A stretch of 64,000 nt of DNA from Datura wrightii. Lineage: Eukaryota > Streptophyta > Magnoliopsida > Solanales > Solanaceae. The stretch lies in NCBI GenBank assembly GCA_035772735.1, contig JASDFA010000019.1, positions 66,812,001 through 66,876,000 of the forward strand, written 5' to 3'. The notes beneath the pieces were generated by a model that saw nothing but the letters and a program-made list of their open reading frames with translations, searched no databases and was not told where the DNA came from. Of this stretch, positions 11,177 through 23,813 are shown piece by piece; within the stretch, counting starts at the first letter, position 1, and every line of letters begins with the position of its first letter. Position numbers and translations under genes: made by a program.

Positions 11177-12785
11177 CTACAATGAAAGTTGCACATTTTG
11201 TTGCCCAGCACTCTGATTCTCTCCCATGTTGATGGATGGTCCTGGTCTAACCAACTCCGATTGCACCTCCTTTCTCAACTCTTTTGGCACTGCATCACCT
11301 AATTGCTTACCGCTTCTCAGACTGATGGCATTGATTTGCCGGGGGTTAGGATCTGTGTCGTTGGGTAATTCCCCTTGTGATCTCATGTTTTGAGCAACTG
11401 CTATCTGACCTAATGGTTTTTCAAGATTGCGGGTGGCCATTTGCTGATTCTTTAAGTCTGTTGCCATCCTCGCCTGATTTTCCGCTAACTGATTCTGGGT
11501 CTCCAAAATTTTCTGCAATGTTTCCTCAATACTGCTACCAATTTCCCCTCATTCTGCCTATTCTGCTGATACTGCTGTTGTTGAGGTTGCATATAATTCT
11601 GCTTTTGGTTTCCACCCCGAGAAGAATTCGGGTGGACCTTCCAATTTCTGTTGGAGTTGTTCCCAAAATTCTAATTCCTATGCACATTACCAACAAAATT
11701 GACTAATTCTGGATTGGCTCCACAAGATTCTGCATTATGCCCAGTATTACCACAAATTTGGCACCAACTCGAAGCTTGCTGAACTACATTAACCTGGCCC
11801 TGGTGTTGGTTCATACTCAGTTTATTGAACTGAGTCATCATCTGATGCTGGAACGAAGCTACCTGTGCTGCCAGGGCATTCAAACCATCTACTTATATCA
11901 ACCCCGATCTCTTTCCTACCTCTCTCAATGCCTCGTTGTACCACTCTAGATTTCCTTGAGCAATTCTGTTCAACAAAGTATACAACTCATCATAAGTCTT
12001 CTCCAAGGCTTGCCCACCTGATGCAGAGTCTAGTAATATTTTCGTGTGTGGGTCTAGACTTTCTACAAAGGTATGTGTTAGCACTTTATTTGCTTGCTGG
12101 TGATGGGGATAGTCTCTCAAAAATGACTTGAATCTTTCCCAAGCCATATATAAGTTCTCATCAGGCCTCTGCTTGAAACTGAGTATTTCACTTCTCAACT
12201 TTGCAGTTTTGCCTGAAGGGAAGAATCTGATAAGGAACTTCTTAGCCAAGTCATTCCATAAAGTTATGGAGTTTGGTGGCTCAGCCTTCAACCACTTTTT
12301 CGCCTCTCCCAACAGTGAAAATGGGAAGAGGGTCAGTCGGACATAATCTGTGGATACGCCGGTGGGGACAAACGTGTCACTAATCTCTAGAAAGCTCTGT
12401 AGGTGCTGATGCAGGTCCTCATGTGCCATCCCAGTGAATTGACCGCTAGAATGTAACAGTTGCACCATGTCTGTTTAAGCTCAAAGTGCCCTCCAAGCTC
12501 CAGTTTACGAAAGCTAGAGGTCAAATTTGTCGCTAATCGTATTGCCACTTCGCGAACTGGTCTTGATGCCATTGCTTTTGATGACAATTGTGCTTGTCCC
12601 GCGGGTGGTTGTTGTTGTACCTTTTCTTGAAGTCTCTTCAACGTTTGCTCTAGAGCTACTCTCCTTTGCAAATGGATTTGACGTTCAGGTTCAAGCATTG
12701 GTTCCACAAGCTCTCTATTTCTAGCCAGCTCGGCAGGACAACCTGTCACCTGCAATAAGTAGACTAAGACCAAGTTTCTCAACAC
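11177..12785 (-). pseudogene. gag: Gag of element B, frameshifted
   Basis: Gag forms the virus-like particle and binds element RNA. In order: an N-terminal helix-rich part with ELVEPMLEPERQ; MASRPVREVA near 12570; the capsid-like core with LFPFSLLGEAKKWL and MAWERFKSFLRD; a CCHC zinc knuckle (CQICGNTGHNAESC) near 11760; a Gln/Asn-rich stretch; and the AISLRSGKQLG text that links Gag to protease in Athila-like proteins. At least one frameshift (near 12465) and stops break it. The first part opens without a clear ATG. Confidence 0.85.
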
Positions 12786-12840
12786 TTAAGGAAATTTAAA
12801 AATCACACAAAAACATATAAATTATCGAACCTTCATCGAG

Positions 12841-12858
12841 CCCCCGGCAACGGCACCA
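12841..12858 (-). other. Primer-binding site of B (tRNA-Asp type)
   Basis: Minus-strand TGGTGCCGTTGCCGGGGG lies just inside the 5' LTR, one or two changes from the plant tRNA-Asp complement. Confidence 0.85.
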
Positions 12859-12864
12859 AAAACT

Positions 12865-14383
12865 TGACGTGCCCGCAAGTGTGCGGGTCGTGCAAGTAAT
12901 ATAGTGGCTCTTTTTAAGAGCCGGATGTCGAACCCACAGGGACTGGACCCATTCCTCTAACTAGCCATTTCTAGTGTGATCTTAAATACCTCAAGTGTTG
13001 GTTATAGACATTTTCAATTGAGATTAATTAAGTCTAAGTTTGGGTCAACGAAATATTCTGAAATTACTCTAGGAGCAACATAGAGTTAAAACCAATTAAT
13101 CATGCGATACTGCGATTTGCAATGGGTTAAGCATGGAACTATCAATTGTTATTTCACATAATTAGAATTGCATGTTTATGGTCTTTCGAGCCTCTAAACA
13201 CGGCAATCTAGCCTGACTGCATCATTGTAAGCGAGGAGTTTAATTTCTTGTCGCAAACAATCAATTATGTTGTGCTTTACGGGGAAACGATTAGGGACTT
13301 TCGTGCGTCTAACCATTTAACTCAACTTAGCCTCACAACTACTTCTTCGAGTGGTGATGTGACATCCTGAGTTGGTCTTTCATAACCCCCGTGTCTCAAC
13401 CAAGCACGGTGTTAGGTATAATTCTATCCTGACACAAAAATCTCTCCCAAGATACAAACATGCTCCTCACATTCTCATGTCTTGACCTAGGTAATGCTTT
13501 CTCAAGCTATTACTCAAGCTAACAAATATTCTTTCACGGTGATCAATCATAAAAACAACCAACAATCCAGAATGCAAGACGAAAACAACAATCAATAACT
13601 TACTTCCAAAACAATTTCATAAAATCACAATCATAATTCATGGCTTCAACCCTAGAGGAAGGGTTCTTGCCATTCATGTTCGTAAAACTACACTAACTAC
13701 TACTAAACTAACATACATACATGAATTTGGTCGATGAGAAGGGAATTTGCCAAACCCTAGATGAGTTCTCCCACTTCTCCTTTCACTCCTAGGTAGTTTT
13801 TCAGAATAAAATGACCCCTGGAATTAGGAGCTAAGGGACCTATTTATAATAAATTAGAAACGTGCATAATTTAGCCTGTCGTGGAATGGCTCCGTGTCAT
13901 GGAGTGTATCGCAGAGCACTGCCTCTGTGACACGGAGGCAACGCGAAAGCTCTCTGGAAATCACCCGAAATTTGGCCTCGGCAGGCCCCTGCGGCGTTGG
14001 CAGCATGTCACGCTGCTTGGGCAGCGCGTTGACACCTCCATGTCGCGCAGCCAGCCTGTGGTGGCACGTTGCCAACGTGCAGGTGGGCTGTTGTGATTAG
14101 CCTACCTGCCGTGGCACGTTACCGACGCGCAGGTGGGCTATTTTGTGCCTCCTCTTTATCGACGTTCGTGGGTTAATTTCGTTTCCAAGCCTCTACTTCA
14201 CCAACTCATGGATTAGTTACTCAGAAGTCATCAAAACCTATAAAACAAAGGCTAATCATGTTGGTTAGCACATATCTTCACATTCATATAAAATTACATG
14301 AAAATGTATACAATAATTTAGATGAACAAGACTAATTTAAGTCATAAAGCGTATCTCGGCCATGCTATTTTTGCCTGTGATCA
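12865..14383 (-). repeat. 5' LTR of element B
   Basis: 1519 bp with TG/CA ends. It lies next to the primer site, which makes it the 5' LTR. Hairpin GGCTCTTTTTAAGAGCC at 12906-12922. Palindromic CCGTGACACGG units around 13880-14140 lie upstream (in element sense) of the TATA box at 13841-13848. Confidence 0.92.
13841..13848 (-). promoter_or_regulatory. TATA box in 5' LTR of B
   Basis: Minus-strand TATAAATA, about 535 bases from the LTR's 5' end in element sense. The other LTR has TATAAATA at the same place, and the related LTRs of G carry it too. Confidence 0.6.
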
Positions 14384-15175
14384 ATATACGGAGTGAGCTA
14401 TCTTTCTTTCTCACAAATAGAACTGGCGCACCCCATGGTGAAGTACTCAGCCTAATAAAACCTTTATCCAACAAGTCTTTCAGCTGTTCCTTTAATTCTC
14501 TAAGTTCTGCAGGAGCCATACGATAGGGAGGAATTGATATCGGCTGAGTGCCTGGTAACAAGTCAATAGCAAAATCTATTTCCCTTTCTGGGGGAATACC
14601 AGGTAACTCATCAGTAAACACATCAGGGAACTCGTTCACCACCGGAACAGACTGGAGCATCGGAGATTCTGCTCGGACATCCTGAAATCTGACCAGATGG
14701 TAAATGCATACCTTAGATATCAATTTCCTCGCCTGAAGGTAGGAAATAAACCTACCTTTTGGCGTAGCGGTGCTGCCCTTCCACTCCCGCACTACTTCTC
14801 CTGGAAAGTGGAATCGGACCGTCATGGTCCTACATTCAACATTGGCAACGCACGGCACTAGCCAATCCATACCCATTATTGCATCGAAGTCTATCATTTC
14901 TAACTCGACCAGATCTACTGTGGTTTGACGGTCAGCAACCTCTACTGTACACCCTCGGTAAATTCTGCTAGCTACAATAGAGTCACCGACGGGCATGGAT
15001 ACTGAAAAAGGCTGCTGCAATAATTCTGGCGCAATATTGAACTTCCGTGCCACAAATGGGGTAATATATGACAGAGTGGATCCTGGATCAATTAATACGT
15101 AAGCAGGGCATGAACAGATAGTCATCGTACCTGTCACTACATCTGGCAACGCCTCTGAGTCGTGTCTTCCTGGTA
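14384..15175 (-). pseudogene. pol: Protease and start of reverse transcriptase of element A
   Basis: The protease active site reads LIDPGSTLSYIT near 15075, followed by the conserved DAIMGMDWL. The RT N-terminus reads EREIDFAIDLLPGTQP, then PYRMAPAELRELKEQL and WGAPVLFVRKKD. It is cut at 14384 by element B just before the CIDY motif, which resumes at 6855. The open frame across the protease is the best-preserved part of A. It lies downstream of the gag zinc knuckles in the same orientation. Confidence 0.92.
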
Positions 15176-16499
15176 GTGCATAAGTACGGCTTGAGCCCGT
15201 ACCTTAGCTGGAAGCTCCTGGTCTACCTCGGCCTCTGCCTACTGGACCTGAAGGCCCATGCCCCACTGAGGCTACTAGGGCTCGTGGCCCTGCGGATCCC
15301 TTGTCCTGACTGTCTCTACTCCCCTGACCTCTGGTCGGACAATCTCTCATCCGATGCCCCTCCTGTTCACAAATATAACACCCAGTGAAGCCATATTTAC
15401 AAGTTCCAGAGTGTGGTCGATTACAATAGGGGCAGGGTGAGGGTGCAAATCTGCTCTATTCTCCCCTTCTCTTCTGCGGGGAACCTACTGTTCTGGAACT
15501 GCCACTGGGCTCTGACTGCCCTTGTCGCGCATATCTACCTTGCTGCTGTTGCTGCTATGGTGGGGTCTAGGGTGTCTGTCTGATATTCGAGGCCTAGGTC
15601 CTCTCTGAACATCCCTTTGTATGTCATCTGGTCTGTCTCTACGGCGTTGTTCCTGACTGGTCTGTCTACTACTCTGCTGCCACTGTCCAAGACACTCTAT
15701 GGTCTGAGCAAAAGTCTGTACTCGGGAAATGTCCATATCCTCTCTCAACGTCGCCGTCATACATGCCTCAGTATACTCCGAATTCAGACCCACTAGCATG
15801 GTATCAACAAATGCCGGAGCATAACGGGCTAAGGAGTCAAACTGTAAAGCATACTCAAGTACATTCCTCGCCCCCTGCTCTAGATGCAGAAACTGGTCCA
15901 TTCGGGCCTGTCGGTTCGCATGGAAAATAATGATCTAGAAAGGCCTCCGAGAAGCTGGTCCATGTCGGAGAGGTAACATCTCTCCCTTGGGACCTTTCCC
16001 AACTCTCGTACCACAATATAGCTATATCCCGTAACCTGAACACTGCCAGCTCAACAGACTCTGAAGGGGTCACATGCATAACTCAGAATATCCTCTGCAT
16101 CTGATCTAGAAAGTCCTGGGGGTCCTCTGCCTGATCTGACCCTGTAAGCTGCGGGGGACCCAGTGCCAAAAATTCCCAGACTCTGGAACTGCCTGGCCCA
16201 CCTGAAGACTCTGCTGCTACAGGTGGTGCTAATTGGCGCTGTGTGGCCATCATTTGTGCCATCATAACTACAGCGCTATGAACCTCCTGATCTGACGATG
16301 AAGGCACAAGAGCTATCGGGGGCAGTGTAGTGCCCAACGGCTCCTGACGTGAGGGGAACTGCTGAGAGGGCTGTGATGAAGCCTCTATATCACCCTCAGA
16401 TCAGGCTGACTCTGACTGAGACTGAGGCATCCTGCTGGTGCCTTCTCCTGCTGTTGTGTCTAATCTTCTGCCGGTGGCAGGGTGTCGCTGATCTGCCAT
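15176..16499 (-). pseudogene. gag: Gag of element A, frameshifted
   Basis: Starts at an ATG on the minus strand at 16499 with MADQRHPATGRR. Element F has the same start (MSDQRHLITGRR at 50091). The capsid-type core reads AILWYESWERS and FLDHYFP, then YALQFDSLARYAP and ATLREDMDIS. Two zinc knuckles follow: CPYCNRPHSGTC (15399-15434) and CYICEQEGHRMRDC (15339-15380). A TGA in the N-terminal part replaces the Arg codon that F retains, and frameshifts near 15900 and 16080 break the rest. Confidence 0.88.
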
Positions 16500-16698
16500 T
16501 CGTTTCTGTAAACAAAGAATACGATAAGTTTTAGGGACCCAACCCTATAATTTACCGCTCTGTAGCACGACTGAATGAGAAGAAAGAGTAACCATCCTAT
16601 CATGCCTCGCGGCCTCCCACCTATAGTATATGGTGCACAATACATCCATAGACAAGACTCTACTTAGCACGGCTTGCAGACTCCCTGGAACACGACCT

Positions 16699-16710
16699 GC
16701 TCTGATACCA
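16699..16710 (-). other. Primer-binding site of A (initiator tRNA-Met)
   Basis: Minus-strand TGGTATCAGAGC, the standard plant complement to initiator tRNA-Met, just inside the 5' LTR. Confidence 0.93.
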
Positions 16711-16714
16711 AGTT

Positions 16715-19231
16715 TGTCACGCCCCGCCTAGGGGGGTATGACTGGCACCTGGAGCCCTAGTAGGACCTGGACTGCTAACTGGTGAGGCTAAGCACAGCTG
16801 GCACCTGACTAGCTCTAACTTAGATTTCTGGAAACAAAGGGCTATATAACTACTGTAAACACTGCCTCCGGCCAACTGGCCTATAGCAACTTGTACCTGT
16901 AATAACAGCTAACTAGAAACATACTCGTAACAAGGAGCCTATGTGGGCCATTAAGGCCACCATGCTGTCTAGTCATCCGAGACTCAACAAAGGGAATACT
17001 GAACAGCTACGTGACCGGCAAGGTCACCACTACTATCAAACCATGGCCCCACCCGACCTACATAAAAACAGAGATACTAAACAGCTATACAACTGCACGG
17101 CCTTACATGACTCGCCCAACTGACCACAGGGAGATAATATATACAATCTACAAGCCTCTAAGAGTAACAATAGAAATGATTGGGACAGGGCCCCGACCTA
17201 CCCGTACTATACATAAAAGGAAAAGAGCTACACCTCTGGAAATCAGAATTCGGATGACAGGAGCTGAATACTCAGTAGCTGGCTGGAATAACGAGGGATC
17301 GCCTCCTTGTCTATGAGTACCAACAGGCAAGTAATATAGTACCCCACTGGGCGTCACTACCACTGGTACTGAGTATGCAAAGCAACGGAAATAATATAGC
17401 TGAAACAACTGAATATAAATAGCATATCTAGCAAATTTGTATGGCAGGAGATAACTATATACGAAGGAACTGGTAAAAACTGAATCATGCTTTCTGTACT
17501 GATAAGGTGGAGGCGTACTTGTAAACGCGATGGCCTGCTATCTAGTAGCTAGTATATAACATATAAATAAATATGCAAGTAGCAGGCAAGAGCCAATACC
17601 AACCCCCATAAGCCGGATTGCACCAAGCAAGCAAACAATCTATATACCCCTACCCGGGTCAAAACCAACCAAAAATAAGTCACTCCACTCATCTACTCAC
17701 TTCGGAGCTCCTCTACCGGCCCCCTGGGTCTCCAGCACGGGTCATAGCCTCCGATATAAGCAACCGTGTCTGGGTCCGGAGGACTCCTGTGTAGACCATA
17801 ACAAATAGGGTCTGGATCCCTGGACACAAACTCAACGGGGCTATCTGAAATCGGAGCTACACCTATAATAACTGAATGTACAAACAGTAACAGATAGGGT
17901 CTGGTTCCCTAGACACAAAACTCAATAGGGCTATCTGAAACAGGAGTTGAACCTGTAATGCTGATCAGACTGCTATGGGGAAAGCTTCATCCCACCTTCA
18001 TCCAAGCTGGGGACGGCATGCCACCCCTCGGAGTGACCTAAAACCCACCCACTTAGTGGGCGACACGATTACCAACCCAGGGGCGGCGAGGACGCTCAAT
18101 AAGGGGCCCTCACACCACAACAAGTCTCAACAAACAAATAGCACATATAAATAGCAAGCATGTATAATTGAAAAAGACTATCTGAAATGTGATTTCTTAT
18201 TCTGATATGTTTTTGTACTAAACTGATTCTTTACTGATTTTACTGATTCTGAGATCTTTCTTTAACTGTTGGCTAATCCGTAGCCAGGGTACTATCTGTC
18301 TGAATGGCTAATCTGTAGCCAATATATCGTCTGTTTGAATGGCTAGTCCGTAGCCATAAAACTGCCTGTCTATCTGGTTTTAATTTAGTAGCTTATATTC
18401 TAAAAACATCTGTTTCTTTTTATTCTATAACATGCTTGCTAATCATACAATAAGCTATACTGAATTTTAAATGCCAACTCGCCCTTTGGCGCATGCTTTT
18501 CTATCTTTCGGACTAAAATACGATACGACAACGCAAACCAGAATTTGCTAAACTTATTCAATTCTAAACATTCATCTCTGAGAGTTTCAAATATGGAGTT
18601 TACTATGATTCACAAAGCTAAGACTTACTAACTTGCCGAAGAACAACTTCACATACCTAGTTTCTGAGTACCCGACTGACCGATGTGATTTCCGTCAGTA
18701 CTTCTGCTATTTCTCCCAACTACATTCATATACATATCAATTAGAACTAAATACCTTAATATCTGGGAGAAATTATAACTTTTGATATATATTTATCCCA
18801 AACTTCAACCTTTCAAAAAAACGGTCGAAAACTCGTTATTTCTCGAAAGTCCAGAAGGGATAAATGGTCACTGCAACGCTAGGAACACATTGGTACTAAT
18901 TTAAAGCAATTCTATTTACTTTACCTCGGTAGCACGACGTTTCGCCGGCCAAATTTCACGAAACCAACTCCGTAGGATTGCTCTCTACAGCTTTATACCT
19001 CTGTATCTAAGTCGGAACAGAGTTTAGACCGCGTTTCGTCGCGTAATTGGAAGGAAATTATGTATTTTTGTCGTGGGTTCTTATTTCACTTATATTCCCC
19101 TGTTTCTTTGCTGGAAATATAATGAAGAAGTTGGAAAATCGACTTTTCTTTTCTTTGTTTTTTTTTTGCTAAATCCGTTAACCAACATGCTATTAGGCTA
19201 TTTATTCATTTAAAATTTATGGGGTGTAACA
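16715..19231 (-). repeat. 5' LTR of element A
   Basis: 2517 bp with TG/CA ends, homologous to 1454-3936. Flanked on the right by the duplication ATAAT. Carries the same 35-bp tandem hairpin array at 18271-18375. Confidence 0.93.
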
Positions 19232-19236
19232 ATAAT

Positions 19237-20114
19237 GAACCTGTTTGGCCCTGGTCCTTCCTTGGATATTGTGAAACTCAACATAAGTAAAATGCTTAAG
19301 TTGAGGGTGGCTAGAGTAGGGGTGCATAAATGGTGGGAGTGAGAGAAAAGGAAAGAAAAGAATGAAAAAAATGGTGAAACAAGGTGTGGTGAAGTGAAAA
19401 AGTAAAAAGCTAAAAAATTGAGAATATTGAGAAAAAAGAAAAATTAACTTGAAATTGTTGAAAAATGTGAAAAATCACCTCACCCATGCAAATATTCTTA
19501 AAATGAGAAAAAGGGAATAAAAGAAGACAGAAAGAATGAAGGGTGAAATAGGAGAATGGGTAGCCAATGAATTTAGTGCCAAGAAAGGGATAGTCACTCA
19601 TAAAATCTTTCATCTTTATCATGTTTAGGACTAAGCCTACATTACAAGTCATATCAAGTCCTATAGTGATCTTAATTTGACCATCTAACAAACCAAAGCA
19701 GAGAAAATAAGGGCAATCCAATGGTATCTGATGCATAATACTTTCAATTCTTTGAGAGAGTGAGTGCTTTATTTTCCTAGTCCCATGTTTCATTTGATAC
19801 TTCATACTAGAGTGGGGACTTCATTTTTTGTGAGGTACATGGATTATATTTGCTTTTACCATTGGTCTGTGTGAAACACATAGGTGATGACTTAATTGCT
19901 TGTTGATAGCTAGATGACATGTCTTTATCCCTGAATATGATGTTTTGATGTTGCTTGCGATACATTAGCTGATGATGTTTCAAGAGGAAGGGTCAATAGA
20001 GTTTATATATACGGTGCACAAATTTTCTTGAGTTTTAGTTGTAGTATCTTAAGTTTATTTTCTAGTTGAGCATCGTGTTTAGTTTTTTTTTCTTTGCCCG
20101 AGGACAAGCAAACA
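19237..20114 (+). other. Right interior of H, no coding sequence seen
   Basis: This is the continuation of the H interior after the right duplication of A. It has A/G-rich DNA around 19340-19560 and then text typical of Athila-like 3' regions. The open frame on the minus strand at 19410-19805 has no domain and runs against the element. Confidence 0.5.
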
Positions 20115-20128
20115 TCTTAAGTTGATGG
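20115..20128 (+). other. Polypurine-tract position of H
   Basis: CTTAAGTTGATGG directly precedes the LTR start TGTTGATG. It is preceded by GAGGACAAGCAAAC, a run usual at this position in Athila-like elements. The tract is not purely purine, so it is probably mutated. Confidence 0.55.
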
Positions 20129-21720
20129 TGTTGATGTGTTCTGGATTTGCAACACTATTGACGCTCAAAAATAAGAAAATAGCGTGGACTTAGGTGTATT
20201 TATGTGGATATGAGGCACTTTTTCTTTAATTTCAGGATAAATAGGTGTTGGAACAATAAATTGTAAAAGGAAGCTAAAAGTGTGCAAAAAAGGGAAAAAG
20301 CTGCACTCCGCAGTACGATCCGTAGGATGGACCTACGAGTCGTACTGAGGGCCTTGATGAGAAGCTAAAAGTTTAACTTGAAAGACCGATCCACTAAAAC
20401 TTGTCACGGATCGTACCATGGTGGTACGAGTCGTGGTAAGTCAGTCATGATGAAATCCCGAAGAATTGCACAGGAGGCTGATTCTCAGTACAGGAGTACC
20501 GTATAACCCGTGATATAAAGGTACGAGTCGTACCATACTAGTCGTGGTGAAGTTCAAAAAAAGTTCAAAATATGAGGATCAAGCCATGGGTGCAATGTAC
20601 GAGTCATAGGATGTTGGTACAATCGTACCTTGACCCAACACATAGCTAAAATTCAGCCAACACTTCAAGCCACGAGTTGATGCCGCGGTCCGTGAGAAGC
20701 CCCTATGAGTTATAGGTGGAATCGTGACGAGGTCGGCTACAGATATGGAAACCAGTCCTGTTAGTTTAGGAAAATAATTCTTCTGTACCTATAAATACTT
20801 TTTATGTATTAGTTTTCAGGGAGGACAATGAATAGACTTAATTTTAGTAGGAAAACATTGTAGTAAGTAATTTCACATCATTGAAAGAGAGAATTGAGTT
20901 GGTTCATCCTTGTGATCAACCTTTTCTTGAATTTATCTTGCTCTTGCTACTTGTTATTCAAGATTCTGTAGATTAATTGAAGGAATTGTTTTTCTCATTC
21001 ATCTTTCTACGTATTGTTTTCTGTCTTCAATAATGAACACAAATCACAACCTTGCAACTATGAGAGGCTAAAACATCCATAGCTAGGGTTGTGGGAACCA
21101 TGGCAGATTAACAAGTTAGGGTTGCACAAAGTGTGTCTAAAACCAATACTGATTACTTATATTGTAGTCTCTTCATCTGTAATGATTCTTAGCAGTGCGC
21201 AACATTAGGAAGTGCCTGAATTCTTTACTTGCTTTGGTCGAAAAGGTAGAGATTAGGAAAAGAGAATTACAACAGAGCCTTGATCTTGATGATCATTGTA
21301 TTAACTTGAGCTATGGTTGCAGGATAGTTATATCTGAAACTTAGTGATAACGGTTAGTTTACAAAACTCACGAGACATGGTCGATTAATTGAGGATAGTC
21401 ATTCAATAGGGATTGGTTGATCATTTGAATGAACCTAAGTTATCAGTCTGTAAATAAGTATTGGTAAAGCTCACGAGTGTATACGCAAAGCTGTTATGAA
21501 CCCATGGGGAACACAAATTCTAGTTATCCTTTAATTATTGATTCACAAATATAATCTTGACTGCTGTTTATTTCTATTATTTAATCTTATTAGAATTCCC
21601 CCATTGTGAAGTAATTACCATACAAATTCATCTACTGGGATTGACCCAGCCTCTAGTTGGGTTCTTTATTGACAACGTTCGCTTCATACTTCAGTTGAAA
21701 GTGTGGTTTGAGTGTTATCA
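20129..21720 (+). repeat. 3' LTR of element H
   Basis: 1592 bp from TG at 20129 to CA at 21720. The upstream third contains repeated GTACGAGTCGT-type palindromes (for example near 20331, 20422 and 20520), followed by a TATA box at 20789. Confidence 0.88.
20789..20798 (+). promoter_or_regulatory. TATA box in 3' LTR of H
   Basis: CTATAAATAC, 660 bases into the LTR and directly downstream of the palindrome-rich segment. Confidence 0.6.
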
Positions 21721-22957
21721 TTAAGTAACCCCGGGTCGTTGTTGGTGGTCGTGGGTCAGGAGTTTGGGTGTCGGGGGGAAACAACGGTTGATTCGACGAC
21801 CCGTTGTAAGTAACCACGAGCCGTCAATTGTTGTCGTGGTAGGAAATGGACATGGCAGTAGGAAGGTACGATGGGTCATGGAACGACCCATTGTGGCATG
21901 CAATGAACCATTGTGGGGAACCGTGGTAAGGTTGCCCAGATCTCAGTGGGAAAGGACGGATAGTAACCACGACCCGTTGAAACATATGACGAGTCGTGGT
22001 GAGGCTCATCGGATAGAAGATTAGAAGGTTCAGGAGAGCAATAAACAACCGAAGGAATGGTCCGTTGAATCTTGGCACGACCCATCCTGTCCGTCCGTTG
22101 GTTAAGCTCCGAGAGAAGGCATTAAGAAATCCATTAAACGAGAAGACAATGGACTGTGGGTCATTCCCACGACCCGTTGTTACTACCCGTGGGTTCTATC
22201 CAGCCAATTTTAGGGCAGGTTCATTAAGGGCAGTTTCGTTTTGGATATTTTTCTGAGTGTGATAAGATGATTTATGTCTTTTATGCATGCTCATTCTCAT
22301 GCAAGAAGCTTAGAGAGATTTTTGGGAGCATTCAAGGTCTTCTTCCCCAAATTCCTATCTATTTCTTTGTGGATGTTCAAGGAACTTTGGGTCAATCCAT
22401 TTCAAGGTATGTAGGGCTTTAATGGGTGTCTTCCTTCCACACCCATGCCCAATTCCTATCAATTAGTGTTAAATTATTAATTATCTAGTATGGGGTTTTT
22501 GATCAGTTGCATGATTCTTTTATCTCTTTTCATGGGTATGATTAGATTGAGTTGATATTGATGATTTACGAAGCTTGGGCAGATTCTAACTTGTTTTTTC
22601 ATATAAATTTTTTTTTTCTAAAAAAATTAGATCTAAAACACCCATAGATGAATAGTTCATAGAATAGGTAATTTGTGATACGTGTGGGATGATGATGAAA
22701 TAAATGATGAATAACATGTTTCTAATCCTACCCATGATCGTGTTGATTTTTTCAAAGTGAATTAAATAAATCCAAGTATGATAGAGGTTTGGGTGATTCC
22801 CTCATGTTGTTTTAAAGTAATGATTTTCCCCGACATAAGCTTACCAAATGGTTTGAAGTGAATTTTCCTCAACTCTTATTATAAATTCTAGCTTGTGGTA
22901 TGTTTTGAAGTAAAGCCTCCTATATGCATGAAATCGTAATTGAGATGTGTGTCACTA

Positions 22958-23195
22958 TAAGCTTTGTCGATAGACAATGTTAAGCTTCATTTATATATGA
23001 TGTTGAGTCTATGCATGATTTTATTATGAGCTTTGTCAATAGACAATGTTGAGCTTCGTTTCACACGATGTTGATGTTATGCATGATTTCATATTGAGCT
23101 TTGTCGAGGGACAATATTGAGCTTTGTCAATAGATAATGTTGAGCTTCATCAATACACGATGTTAAGCTTTTCTATATACGATGTAGAGCATTGA
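22958..23195. repeat. Tandem repeat with small hairpins in C2
   Basis: Four copies of GCTTTGTC, about four bases, then GACAATGTTGAGCTTC or close variants, in units of about 70 bases with one shortened unit. TTGTC/GACAA forms a hairpin in most units. The C1 LTR has only one recognisable unit, near 28385-28410. Confidence 0.75.
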
Positions 23196-23794
23196 ATGTC
23201 TTTTGGAGAAGAGTCTAGCACCGAGAAGGTTAAGTGTCGACTACCCTATGCCCCAGAACTATGCGCCAACGTAGGTTGATACATATATATTATTGGGACC
23301 TTCCATGTGAGATATCCCCGGCCTGATTGGCCCTTGAGCTTGATATCGATATCATGGTAGCGCTCATCTCTCTGGCAAGGTTATGGACGGTTCTTCCCAC
23401 TAGAGTGTGATAGTTGGGACCACGTAAGCTCTATTGTGGTATGTCGGTTAAGTGGCGAGTCTCCCACTATCCATATCATTCAGATTGCATATTTACTATT
23501 CATGATGATCATTTATGCATGCATGTACAAGAAGTAAGGTTTGACTCATGGTTTCTTTTTGATATAATCTCCTGTTTCATATTGAGTCATTTGAGTCAGT
23601 CATGATGTTCTAAAGCCATGCATGATCATGCATAATATTAGTATGATTTCATAATGAATGCATGTAGTCTTCTTGTATCTTTAAAAGCTTATTATATATG
23701 CATGATTTGCTTTAAGAGATTTATATTACTTTAGCGGTTTTACTTACCTTGTATATTCGGTGCATTCCACGTACTGACCGCATACTTTCTATGT

Positions 23795-23813
23795 TGTATC
23801 ATTTCATGATACA
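23795..23813 (+). promoter_or_regulatory. Conserved LTR hairpin in C2
   Basis: TGTATCATTTCATGATACA, arms TGTATCAT and ATGATACA. The same sequence or one change of it is in the C1, E and solo LTRs. Role unknown; its place late in the LTR suggests the transcribed part. Confidence 0.7.

Larger units (their letters stand above)
6861..14383 (-). mobile_element. B: gag-protease-only Athila-like element
   Basis: LTRs at 6861-8311 and 12865-14383 have TG/CA ends. The minus-strand interior has a tRNA-Asp-type primer site, gag, an aspartic protease and a Q/K-rich tail, then the conserved hairpin block and a 1.9-kb 3' region. RT, RNase H, integrase and the third ORF found in the related element G are absent. 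The 3' region near 8690-8880 closely matches 52210-52385 in G, so B and G are related. This resembles a TR-GAG-type non-autonomous element. LTR copies differ by about 3% by eye over 450 bases, younger than host A. Confidence 0.9.
1454..19231 (-). mobile_element. A: Tekay/Del-like chromovirus, interrupted by element B
   Basis: Two LTRs (1454-3936 and 16715-19231) with TG/CA ends flank a minus-strand interior with gag, protease, RT, RNase H, integrase and a chromodomain-like tail, in that order. The primer site is complementary to initiator tRNA-Met, and a G-rich purine tract abuts the 3' LTR. The flanking duplication ATAAT is perfect. The RT is split at 6860/14384 by element B. Several nonsense and frameshift changes break the polyprotein, so the element is dead. 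LTR copies differ by roughly 8-9% over the first 245 bases by eye. Confidence 0.93.
1..21720 (+). mobile_element. H: non-autonomous Athila-like LTR retrotransposon (left end outside window)
   Basis: Bases 1-592 and 21162-21720 are direct copies of the same LTR end, about 92% alike by eye over the first 165 bases. A tRNA-Asp-type primer site follows the first copy, and a purine tract precedes the complete second LTR at 20129. The interior belonging to H is only about 0.85 kb on each side (593-1453 and 19232-20128). Between these pieces lies the younger element A. No gag or pol can be read in the interior pieces, so H could only have moved with proteins supplied by another element. The five bases after the 3' LTR (TTAAG, 21721-21725) should also lie before the 5' LTR, about 1.03 kb left of the window. 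Confidence 0.8.

Noticed and set aside
19410..19805. 131-codon open frame on the minus strand
   Set aside because: Runs against element H in its 3' non-coding region. Hydrophobic, AT-driven composition, no motif.
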